DNA from: Paracoccaceae bacterium
GTDB taxonomy: Bacteria > Pseudomonadota > Alphaproteobacteria > Rhodobacterales > Rhodobacteraceae
DNA length: 8,678 nt
Direction of reading: 5' to 3'
NCBI GenBank assembly: GCA_003250135.1
Contig: QKHF01000323.1
Span: 1 to 8,678 of the forward strand
Position 1 is the first letter of the stretch. Each line of letters opens with the position of its first letter. The translations under genes and the position numbers were made by a program. Below are positions 1-6,254 of the stretch, piece by piece. The notes under the pieces were generated by a model. That model was not told the origin of the DNA, ran no database searches, and saw only the letters and a program-made list of their open reading frames with translations.

Positions 1-1391
1 AGAACGAAAGCTGGATCCTGGGCGAACGCGCGCCGGAGATGACTGAGATCGCGCTGGCCCGCCTCGCCCGCGACGTGCTGCAGGTCTACTACGCCGACTA
101 CATCCGGGCGTGGGAGAGCGTGCTCGGCGATATCGACGTGATCCCGATCGGCTCGATGGCCGAAGCGACGGAGGTCATCAACCTGCTCTCCGGCCCGAAC
201 TCGCCGCTGGTCAACATCGTCAAGTCAGCCGCCGAGGAGACCCAGCTGACCGAGTCCCGGATCGATCTGAACCTCTCAGAAGGCGCGGAAGGCGCGCTCG
301 AAATCGGCGCGGATGTGGTCAAGTCGGGCCTGTCGGTTCGCACACAGCAGCTGCTGAACGTGCTGGGAACGGCGGCGCCGATCCCCGGCCAGCAGTCGCA
401 GGAGGCCGCGAAGCCGGGCCAGCCGGTCGAGGACCGCTTCTCATGGCTGCATACATTCGCGTTCCCGGCGAAAGAGGGCCTGCCTTCTCCGATGGACGAG
501 CTGATCCTGTCGATGAACGAGGTCTACAACGAGCTGGCGCGGGTCGGCGTCGCGGGCTTCGGCGCCACCGCCGGCGCCGGCGGCGGCGCGGCGGACCGCC
601 TGCTGATCGAATCCGAACGGCTGCCGACCGGCCCGATCAAGCGCATCGCCCAGCAGGTGGCCAGCGGCGCAAAGGGCGCCGCGATGGGCGGAATGCGGGC
701 GCAGATCAACGCCCAATGGCAGGCGCAGGTCGCGCCCCTCTGCCGGCAGGCGCTGGCCAACCGCTATCCCTTCGCCAAGAACGCCAGCGCAGATGTGGCT
801 CTGGCCGATTTCGCGCGGCTGTTCGCGCCAAACGGCATGATCGACGGGTTCTTCAATAAGCACCTGATCAACTTCGTCGACGCCTCGTCGAAACCGTGGC
901 GGTGGAACAAGCAGGCCACCAGCCTGGGCATTTCGGCCAGCGTTCTGACGCAGTTCCAGCACGCCTCCGAAATTCGCGACAGCTTCTTCCTTGCGGGCGC
1001 GATGCCGATGGTGACGTTCACGATCACGCCAACCATGCTCGACGCCTCGGCCAGCTCGGTGATTCTGGAAGTCGAAGGCCAGCAGTTGAACTACGCCCAT
1101 GGTCCGATTCAGGCCGCGGCGATGAAGTGGCCGGGCACGCCGGGCGCGCGCACGCGCATCGCCTTCCAGCCGGGCCAGGCGGGAGCCGAAAACAGCATCC
1201 AGACGCAAGGCGCATGGTCCTTCTTCCGGTTGCTGGACCGGGCGCGTGTCGAGCGCTCCCGCTCGGACGCGTTCAACGCCACGTTCAATATCGGCGGCCG
1301 GTCGGCCAGTTACGCGGTGACGGCGGGCTCGGTGTTGAACCCGTTCTCGCTGCCCGCGCTGCGCAGCTTCTCCTGCCCCAGCTCGATGTGA
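1..1391 (+). CDS. tssM: TssM (IcmF family) T6SS inner-membrane protein, C-terminal part, 5' end outside window
   Basis: This is the C-terminal 462 residues of the T6SS membrane-complex subunit TssM. The frame is open from base 3 with no stop before the first ATG at 39, so the gene starts upstream and that ATG is internal. TssM spans the inner membrane and, with TssL and TssJ, anchors the contractile tail; the portion here is the periplasmic C-terminal region. Support: an early W-I-L-G segment, then a Y-x-x-D-Y-I-x-A-W block (about nt 90-113), a P-I-G-S-M-A-E-A-T segment and an L-S-G-P-N-S-P-L block, as in the IcmF-related region. The IcmF_C-like end follows, with a W-P-G motif (nt 1129-1137), G-A-W-S-F-F-R-L-L-D, N-P-F-S-L-P-A-L and a terminal F-S-C-P. 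The stop lies 16 nt before tagF. A Gly/Ala-rich linker lies near nt 560-595. No defect is visible. The family call is by recognition; no profile was run. Confidence 0.93.
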   Translation, partial: NESWILGERAPEMTEIALARLARDVLQVYYADYIRAWESVLGDIDVIPIGSMAEATEVINLLSGPNSPLVNIVKSAAEETQLTESRIDLNLSEGAEGALEIGADVVKSGLSVRTQQLLNVLGTAAPIPGQQSQEAAKPGQPVEDRFSWLHTFAFPAKEGLPSPMDELILSMNEVYNELARVGVAGFGATAGAGGGAADRLLIESERLPTGPIKRIAQQVASGAKGAAMGGMRAQINAQWQAQVAPLCRQALANRYPFAKNASADVALADFARLFAPNGMIDGFFNKHLINFVDASSKPWRWNKQATSLGISASVLTQFQHASEIRDSFFLAGAMPMVTFTITPTMLDASASSVILEVEGQQLNYAHGPIQAAAMKWPGTPGARTRIAFQPGQAGAENSIQTQGAWSFFRLLDRARVERSRSDAFNATFNIGGRSASYAVTAGSVLNPFSLPALRSFSCPSSM

Positions 1392-1407
1392 GGATCGCTC
1401 CAGTCGC

Positions 1408-2526
1408 ATGACCCGAAAAGCCGGATATCACGGCAAGATCCCCGCGCAGGGAGACTTCATCCAGCGCGGCCTGCCGCTCGGCTTCACCCGCGCCTGGGAC
1501 CGCTGGCTGATGGAAGGGATCGCGGCGCTGAAGGAGCGGCGCGGCGAGGGCTGGCTGGACGGCTATCGCACCGCCCCGCTGTGGCGGTTCTCGGTCCCTG
1601 CGGGCGCATTCGGCGAGGCCGCGATGACGGGCGTGTTGACGGCCTCGGTCGACCGGGTGGGCCGCAATTTCCCGCTGACGATCGCGGTTCTGTCGCCGGT
1701 AGGCTGCTCCCCCTTCGCCGCTCTGCTGGCGGAGTCCCGCACGCTGGACCGGATGGCGGATGCGGCGCGGTCGGCCGTATCGGATGGCGTGAAAAAGGAG
1801 GCGCTGGACGCGACGGTGGACGCGATCCAGTCCGACGCGGCCGAGCCGCCGCTGATCGAGGAGACCGGCGAGACGCTGACCGTCGAGGGGCCGAACCCCG
1901 AAGGCGCGATCGCCGCGCGCTGGCTGGAGCGGCGCTATGGTCCGGACGCGGCCGTCTTCCTGAGCGACGCGCCGGGCGCGGAGCGCCAGATGATCGCGAC
2001 CCGCGGGACGCCGCAAGCCGGGCTCGTCGCGCGCCTCTTCGAGGGGAGCGGCCAGCCCGCCCCGCAGCCGATCCCCGCCGAAGACGATCTGGACCTTCTT
2101 GCGCCGATCGAGGCGGATGTGGTCGCGCCGGTCGTCGCCATGACGGCCGCGACGGACCCGACGCCGGCGACGGATGACGATATCGACGCGCTGATCGGGT
2201 CCGAACCGCTTGCGGCCGAGGCGCACACGACGCCGCCCGCGCCCAGCGCGGCGGCGGTCGACCTGCCGCCTGAACTGGACCCGGATTTCGATCCCGCGGC
2301 GCTGCCCGACCCGCTCGAGTCACGCGCGGCCGAGGCGGCGCCAGCGCCAGCGCCCGCCGCCGAGTCGCGTCCCGCCACGGATGAGGAGATCGACGCGCTG
2401 ATCGGCTCGGACCCGCTGTCGGGCGAAGACGACGCGCCGCCGCCGCGGCCCAGGCGCCCAGAGGGCGAAGAAGACGAGGACGACCCGATCGCCGCGATCC
2501 TCGCAGGGGGAGGACCCGAGTCGTGA
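1408..2526 (+). CDS. tagF: TagF, T6SS-associated repressor domain with long acidic tail
   Basis: This 372-residue protein carries an N-terminal TagF (DUF2094/TIGR03373-type) domain. The signature G-Y-H-G-K-I-P-A-Q-G-D-F is at residues 6-17. It is followed by R-G-L-P-x-x-F-x-x-x-W-D-R-W-L, by T-A-P-L-W-R-F near residue 56, and by S-V-D-R-V-G-R-N-F-P-L-T near residue 80. TagF is a cytoplasmic negative regulator of T6SS assembly; in Agrobacterium tumefaciens it is fused to the PppA phosphatase and the TagF domain alone can repress secretion. Here it is a separate gene ending at the start of pppA, which suggests translational coupling. After about residue 215 the protein becomes Ala/Pro/Asp/Glu-rich and probably disordered. 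This tail holds two copies of a 15-residue motif (A254-L268 and A323-L337). The start at 1408 puts the TagF signature right at the N-terminus; the upstream Shine-Dalgarno (GAGGA, 1390-1394) is rather far away. Confidence 0.93.
   Translation: MTRKAGYHGKIPAQGDFIQRGLPLGFTRAWDRWLMEGIAALKERRGEGWLDGYRTAPLWRFSVPAGAFGEAAMTGVLTASVDRVGRNFPLTIAVLSPVGCSPFAALLAESRTLDRMADAARSAVSDGVKKEALDATVDAIQSDAAEPPLIEETGETLTVEGPNPEGAIAARWLERRYGPDAAVFLSDAPGAERQMIATRGTPQAGLVARLFEGSGQPAPQPIPAEDDLDLLAPIEADVVAPVVAMTAATDPTPATDDDIDALIGSEPLAAEAHTTPPAPSAAAVDLPPELDPDFDPAALPDPLESRAAEAAPAPAPAAESRPATDEEIDALIGSDPLSGEDDAPPPRPRRPEGEEDEDDPIAAILAGGGPES
2167..2418 (+). repeat. Duplicated 15-residue acidic motif in TagF tail (2167-2211 and 2374-2418)
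   Basis: Two in-frame segments encode A-T-D-D-D-I-D-A-L-I-G-S-E-P-L (residues 254-268) and A-T-D-E-E-I-D-A-L-I-G-S-D-P-L (residues 323-337). They match at 12 of 15 residues, and the three differences are only Asp/Glu swaps. Several codons differ synonymously (gcg/gcc, ggg/ggc, tcc/tcg, ctt/ctg), so this is not a recent exact DNA duplication. The spacing is 54 residues of Ala/Pro/acidic sequence. A weaker relative, D-D-P-I-A-A-I-L-A-G, closes the TagF protein, and a related sequence ends PppA. The role is unknown; it looks like a short linear interaction motif. Confidence 0.8.
2509..2513 (+). promoter_or_regulatory. Shine-Dalgarno GGAGG for pppA inside the tagF 3' end
   Basis: A full GGAGG sits within the last codons of tagF, 9 nt before GTG 2523 and 12 nt before ATG 2526. 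It allows independent initiation of pppA as well as coupled reinitiation at the tagF stop. The spacing slightly favours GTG, while start-codon preference favours ATG. Confidence 0.6.
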
Positions 2527-3440
2527 TGAGTATGCAAGCGCCCCGCTATTCGGCCAAAACGGATGTCGGCCTGGTGCGCAAGGTGAACGAGGACTCGCTG
2601 CTCGCGCGGCCGGATATCGGCCTCTGGGCGGTCGCAGACGGGATGGGCGGCCATCAGGCGGGCGATCTGGCCAGCCAGACGATTGTCGAGCAGCTTGGCC
2701 GCCTGTCGGACCGGCTGACGCCGGGCGAGTTGCTGAAGGCCGCCCGCGGCGCGGTGCACGACGCGCATGACAAGCTGCGCGAGGAAAGCACTCGTCGGGC
2801 GGGCGCGATGCTGGGATCGACGGTGGTGGTGCTGATCCTCACCGACGGCCATTTCGCCTGCCTCTGGGCGGGGGACAGCCGACTCTACCTGCTGCGCGAT
2901 GGCGAATTGAGCATCGTCACGCGCGACCATTCGCTGGTCGCCGATCTGGTGGAGTCGGGCGACCTGACCTGGGAGGAGGCGGAGAAGCACCCGCAGGCCA
3001 ACGTCATCACCCGGGCGGTCGGGGCGGTCGACCATCTGGAGCTGGACAAGCGCCATGGCGAGATCAAGCCCGGCGACCGGTTCCTGATCTGCAGCGACGG
3101 TCTCAGCCGTTACGCCGACGAGGCGGCCATCGGGGCGATCCTGTCCGCCGGCGCGGTCGAGGAGGTCTCGGACCAGCTGATCCAGCTGGCGATCGAGGGC
3201 GGCGGCGCCGACAACATCACCGCCATCGCGGTGGAGATTCCGGGCGGACGGCAAGCCGCCTCGGCGACCTATATCCCGCCGATGGAGGAGGAGGACGAAG
3301 CGACCCTGCCCCCGGGCCGGGCGGCGGCGCATGACCCGCTGGCGGGCGGCCCGCTGACGCAAGGCGGCGGCGCCAAGCGGGACGGCGGCGGCGACGACGG
3401 TGATATTCTTGATGAAATTTTCGGGAAAGATCCGCTGTGA
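2523..3440 (+). CDS. pppA: PppA, PP2C-family Ser/Thr protein phosphatase of the T6SS
   Basis: This 305-residue PPM/PP2C metal-dependent phosphatase is expected to remove phosphate from the PpkA targets and so switch the T6SS off. Visible motifs (numbering from the GTG) are R19-x-x-N22-E23-D24, V-A-D39-G40-M-G-G-H-Q-A-G-D, G98-S-T-V-V-V, W-A-G-D118-S-R, V-I-T-R-A-V-G at 161-167, I-C-S-D192-G-L-S and G-G-A-D230-N-I-T. D39, D192 and D230 are the expected metal ligands, so the enzyme looks catalytically intact. The domain ends near residue 240. A 65-residue acidic/Gly/Pro tail follows and ends in D-I-L-D-E-I-F-G-K-D-P-L, which resembles the TagF tail motif. Start choice is uncertain: GTG 2523 (4-nt overlap with tagF, 9 nt after GGAGG) or ATG 2526 (TGATG overlap, 12 nt after it). 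No membrane segment is seen, so the protein is cytoplasmic. Confidence 0.93.
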   Translation: MMSMQAPRYSAKTDVGLVRKVNEDSLLARPDIGLWAVADGMGGHQAGDLASQTIVEQLGRLSDRLTPGELLKAARGAVHDAHDKLREESTRRAGAMLGSTVVVLILTDGHFACLWAGDSRLYLLRDGELSIVTRDHSLVADLVESGDLTWEEAEKHPQANVITRAVGAVDHLELDKRHGEIKPGDRFLICSDGLSRYADEAAIGAILSAGAVEEVSDQLIQLAIEGGGADNITAIAVEIPGGRQAASATYIPPMEEEDEATLPPGRAAAHDPLAGGPLTQGGGAKRDGGGDDGDILDEIFGKDPL

Positions 3441-3450
3441 TCAGCGGGTT
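3429..3450 (+). other. RNA hairpin with the pppA stop codon in its loop
   Basis: CCGCTG (3432-3437) and CAGCGG (3442-3447) are exact reverse complements around a TGAT loop that contains the pppA TGA stop. Flanking G-U/A-U/U-G pairs could extend the stem to about nine pairs. A second possible stem (GTTGCG 3448-3453 with CGCAAC 3464-3469) follows directly and partly competes with the extension. There is no T-run, so this is not a standard intrinsic terminator. It could act as a partial attenuator or a 3' processing/stability element between pppA and ompA. The pairing is directly visible; the function is inferred. Confidence 0.35.
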
Positions 3451-3520
3451 GCGCTTCTCGCGCCGCAACGCGGCGGATATGATGGCGGGGCCGCGGCCCG
3501 CGGGGCGTCCCGCCCGGTCT

Positions 3521-3526
3521 GGAGGA
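3521..3526 (+). promoter_or_regulatory. Shine-Dalgarno GGAGGA that fixes the ompA-family start
   Basis: GGAGGA ends 8 nt before ATG 3535, an ideal spacing. It decides between this ATG and the earlier in-frame ATG at 3400, which lies inside pppA and would place 45 unrelated residues ahead of an obvious signal peptide. Confidence 0.8.
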
Positions 3527-3534
3527 CGATAGCG

Positions 3535-4176
3535 ATGAGCAAACTTGCGCTGAAACCGAAGCTGATCGGAGCCGGGCTGCTGTCCGCCGCCATTTTCGCC
3601 GCGCCTGCGCTCGCTCAGACCGGCATCGAGCAGGACATGTCAGCCGCTCCGGACAAATGCGAAGTGATCACGGCGCTGACCGGCGAAACTCCGATTGAAT
3701 GCGACACGTCCAGCGTGCCGGTGAAGACGCGCGGCCTGTCGATCAGCTCGGACGGCTCCACCGTCGCGTCCGACCCGCCGCCGATGGGCTCCATCGCGCC
3801 CGCGACCGGAGGCGCGCCCTCGGCGACCGGTCCTCGCGCAGCCTCTTTCAGCTCCATCCGCTTTGCGCTGAATTCCGACGCGCTGACGCCCGAGGCGGCC
3901 GCCACGCTCGACACCGTGGCCGACGCGCTGCGCGACCCCAGCCTGGCGCAGGCGTCGCTTCTGGTCGAAGGCCACACCGACGCCAGCGGATCGGACGCCT
4001 ACAACATGGATCTGTCCGAAAGGCGCGCGAACTCGGTGGTGAATTATCTGACGGCCCGCGGCGTCGACCCCCGCATGCTGACCCCGCGCGGCATGGGCGA
4101 AACGCGCCTCGCCGACCCCGCCGATCCCCGCTCCGGCGTCAACCGCCGGGTCGTCATCGTCAATATCGGCGGCTGA
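3535..4176 (+). CDS. OmpA-family periplasmic peptidoglycan-binding protein of the T6SS cluster
   Basis: This 213-residue exported protein has a signal peptide at residues 1-27: basic start M-S-K, hydrophobic core G-L-L-S-A-A-I-F-A-A, and cleavage after A25-L26-A27. There is no Cys at +1, so it is not a lipoprotein. Residues 28-103 are a Ser/Pro/Gly-rich spacer with only two cysteines (C42, C56), which could form a disulfide. Residues 104-213 are an OmpA C-terminal domain: S-I-R-F-A-L-N-S-D, V-E-G-H-T-D149-A-S-G, L-S-E-R-R164-A-N-S-V, G-M-G-E-T and N203-R-R-V. D149 and R164 have the 15-residue spacing of the pair that grips diaminopimelate in OmpA domains. In T6SS clusters such proteins are thought to tie the machine or its sensor to the cell wall. 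It has no beta-barrel and no membrane anchor. It lies 94 nt after pppA and 30 nt before ppkA. The ATG at 3535 was chosen on the signal peptide and GGAGGA. Confidence 0.9.
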   Translation: MSKLALKPKLIGAGLLSAAIFAAPALAQTGIEQDMSAAPDKCEVITALTGETPIECDTSSVPVKTRGLSISSDGSTVASDPPPMGSIAPATGGAPSATGPRAASFSSIRFALNSDALTPEAAATLDTVADALRDPSLAQASLLVEGHTDASGSDAYNMDLSERRANSVVNYLTARGVDPRMLTPRGMGETRLADPADPRSGVNRRVVIVNIGG

Positions 4177-4206
4177 CGCCGTCCAACCTGTAACGCGAGC
4201 AGCCCA

Positions 4207-6237
4207 TTGAGCCCGATCGACGACGATACGACGCAATTCATCCCCGCCAGCGGCGGCGGCTTCGGGGGTGGCGGGAGAAGCGGCTCGATCCCGCCCGGCA
4301 CGGTGCTCAGCCACACCTACCGGGTGGAGGCGTTTCTGGCCAAGGGCGGCATGGGCGAGGTCTACAAGGCCCAGCATGTGGAGCTGCACACCTGGCACGC
4401 GATCAAGGTGATCCAGGACGAGTTCGCCAGCAACCCGAAGGTCATGGACCTGTTCCGCCGCGAGGCGGGCGTGCTGCGCGGCCTGCGGCATGACGCGGTG
4501 GTCGGCTATGACGGGCTGATGCGGGACGAGGCCGGGCGCATCTTCATGGCGATGGAGTTCGTCGAGGGCTCGCCGCTCAGCTCGATGCTGAAATACGGAC
4601 CGCTCTCGGTCGAGGACGTGAAGATACTGCGAGACCGGATCGGCGCGGGGCTGGCGGCGGCGCACAGGACAGGCGTCGTCCACCGAGACATGTCGCCCGA
4701 CAACATCATCCTGCCGAACGACCGCCCGGAGAATGCCAAGATCATCGATTTTGGCATCGCCAAGCTTTCGGACCCCAACCAGGCGACGGTGCTGGGCGAC
4801 GATTTCGCGGGCAAATACTCCTACGCCGCGCCCGAGCAGCTGGGGCTCTTCGGCGGCCACGTCGACCATCGCTCGGACATCTACAGTTTCGGGCTGGTGC
4901 TGGCGGCGGCGGCGACTGGCCGGGCGCTCGACATGGGCTCGAACCCGATGCAGATCCTGGAGGCGCGCAAGTCGCTGCCCGATCTCAGCGGTATTCCCGA
5001 AGCGTTGGTCGACGATCTGGCGAAGATGCTGCAGCCGGACCCGGCCGAGCGCCTTCAGTCGCTTGAACAGGCGGTCGGCGGCGTGGCCCCGCCGAGCCCT
5101 GCGCCCGCGCCCGCACGCCCCAAACCTGCGCCGGAGCCGGAGAAGAAGGGCGGAAGCAAAGTGATGCTGGGCGTCGTCGGCGTCGCGGTGGTGGCCGCGG
5201 TCGGCATCGGCGCGGCGGTGATGCTGACCGGCGGAGACGAGCCGGCGTCGACCGGCGGAACCGAAGTCGCCGCCGTGACCCCCGAACCGCAGCCAGAGCC
5301 CCAGCCCGACCCCGGGCCCGATCCGCAGGCCAGCGTCGGCGGCGGGGAGACAGCAAGCGGCGGCGAGATCGCGGCGCCGAGCACGCCGGGAGATGTCGGC
5401 GGCGCGGGCGGCGGCGAGACGAACGTCGGAGGCGCGCCAGCGACCCCGGACGGCGGAGTGTCGACGCCCGAAGCGCCAACCTCGCCAGCCACTCCGGATC
5501 AGCCCGGTGCGGGGACCGAGGTCGCTTCGCTCGACCCGACGCCCGATCTGACCGACCGCTACAAGGAGATCGACGCCGCCCTGCGGGACGTGCAGTGCGG
5601 CTTCGTCAACGCCCGATTCACCGACCCGAACGGCCCCCTGTTCCTGACCGGACATGTCCCCGACGACACGGAGAAGCGAATTCTGACCGCGACGCTGTCA
5701 GAGGCGCCCGGCGTCACCTCGATCGATTCCAGCAGCCTGCAGACGCTCAGCTCTCCGCGCTGCGACATGATCGAGATGCTGGGCGCGTCCGGCCTGACGC
5801 GCTCCGCCGAGCAACTGGCCGACCCGGTGGCGCTGGGCCGCTACGCGCAGCTCGGCCAGCTTCATTTCCGCGCCGGCGAACGGCTGCGGCTGGACCTGAC
5901 CGCGCCCTCCTTCGCCGCCTATTTCTATGTCGACTTCTTCGACAGCGACGGCAACGTGATCCACCTTTTGCCTAGCCCCATCGCGCCTGACAATTCACTG
6001 GCGCCGAATGAGGCGGTGGTGATCGGCGGCACCGACCGCTACACGATCTCTCCGCCCTTCGGGGTCGATCTGGTGGTCGCCATCGGGACCAATACGCCGC
6101 TCTTTCCCGACCAGCGGCCAGAGCTTGAAAACGCCGTGCTGTATCGGCAGGCGCTCGACAACGCCCTGCGCACGCACGGCAGCTCTCCGGACTTCAAAGG
6201 CGAGTTCAGCTACGTCTTCATCGAGACGTCGCCTTGA
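4207..6237 (+). CDS. ppkA: PpkA, membrane-spanning Ser/Thr kinase with periplasmic DUF4384-type domain
   Basis: This 676-residue kinase is the likely activator of the T6SS threonine-phosphorylation switch that PppA opposes. The N-terminus (1-30) has D-D-D-T-T-Q-F-I-P and a Gly-rich stretch. The Hanks-type kinase domain spans about 36-295: G-loop A-K-G-G-M-G-E-V-Y-K (45-54), ATP lysine K67 in H-A-I-K-V-I, E86, catalytic loop H159-R-D161-M-S-P-D-N166, D181-F-G, and A208-P-E210. All core catalytic residues are present, but the usual Lys two residues after the catalytic Asp is Ser163. A Pro-rich segment with lysines precedes one membrane helix (about 319-341). A Pro/Gly/Thr/Glu-rich linker (343-445) follows, then a BON-like segment with C464 and C519, then a DUF4384-like domain (about 550-640; Y-F-Y-V-D-F-F-D-S-D-G-N-V-I-H-L-L-P). 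The kinase is therefore cytoplasmic and the C-terminus periplasmic. The start is TTG 4207: no other start codon lies between the in-frame ompA stop and the kinase domain. Confidence 0.92.
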   Translation: MSPIDDDTTQFIPASGGGFGGGGRSGSIPPGTVLSHTYRVEAFLAKGGMGEVYKAQHVELHTWHAIKVIQDEFASNPKVMDLFRREAGVLRGLRHDAVVGYDGLMRDEAGRIFMAMEFVEGSPLSSMLKYGPLSVEDVKILRDRIGAGLAAAHRTGVVHRDMSPDNIILPNDRPENAKIIDFGIAKLSDPNQATVLGDDFAGKYSYAAPEQLGLFGGHVDHRSDIYSFGLVLAAAATGRALDMGSNPMQILEARKSLPDLSGIPEALVDDLAKMLQPDPAERLQSLEQAVGGVAPPSPAPAPARPKPAPEPEKKGGSKVMLGVVGVAVVAAVGIGAAVMLTGGDEPASTGGTEVAAVTPEPQPEPQPDPGPDPQASVGGGETASGGEIAAPSTPGDVGGAGGGETNVGGAPATPDGGVSTPEAPTSPATPDQPGAGTEVASLDPTPDLTDRYKEIDAALRDVQCGFVNARFTDPNGPLFLTGHVPDDTEKRILTATLSEAPGVTSIDSSSLQTLSSPRCDMIEMLGASGLTRSAEQLADPVALGRYAQLGQLHFRAGERLRLDLTAPSFAAYFYVDFFDSDGNVIHLLPSPIAPDNSLAPNEAVVIGGTDRYTISPPFGVDLVVAIGTNTPLFPDQRPELENAVLYRQALDNALRTHGSSPDFKGEFSYVFIETSP

Positions 6238-6246
6238 CGCGACTTT
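6228..6246 (+). terminator. Weak candidate terminator at the end of ppkA
   Basis: GTCGC (6228-6232) pairs with GCGAC (6239-6243) around a 6-nt loop that includes the ppkA stop, followed by TTT. The 5-bp stem and three T's are marginal. It is listed because the operon must end here: the next gene is convergent and only 17 nt away, and no better terminator is visible. Confidence 0.2.
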
Positions 6247-6254
6247 GACCGGGC

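Noticed and set aside
441..1409. 322-codon open frame on the minus strand opposite tssM
   Set aside because: Arg-rich shadow of the TssM C-terminal region, with no independent start signal or domain.
1935..3362. 475-codon open frame on the minus strand opposite tagF and pppA
   Set aside because: Low-complexity Ser/Ala/Gly and Arg-rich translation without recognisable motifs; the PP2C and TagF motifs are on the plus strand.
3485..3503. Overlapping CCGCGG palindromes before ompA as a terminator or operator
   Set aside because: GC-only palindromes are common in DNA of this composition, and there is no T-run.
3400..3534. N-terminal extension of the OmpA-family protein from ATG 3400
   Set aside because: It would start inside pppA, lacks a Shine-Dalgarno and would bury the signal peptide that begins at ATG 3535.
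4174..4206. Possible stop-codon readthrough joining OmpA to PpkA (same frame, no other stop)
   Set aside because: The fusion would put the kinase domain after an exported protein, in the wrong compartment. A shared frame over ten codons can easily occur by chance.
3640..5655. 671-codon open frame on the minus strand opposite ompA and ppkA
   Set aside because: Composition is Arg/His/Ala/Gly-rich with no domain. It lies opposite two genes with clear motifs and is a typical high-GC shadow frame.
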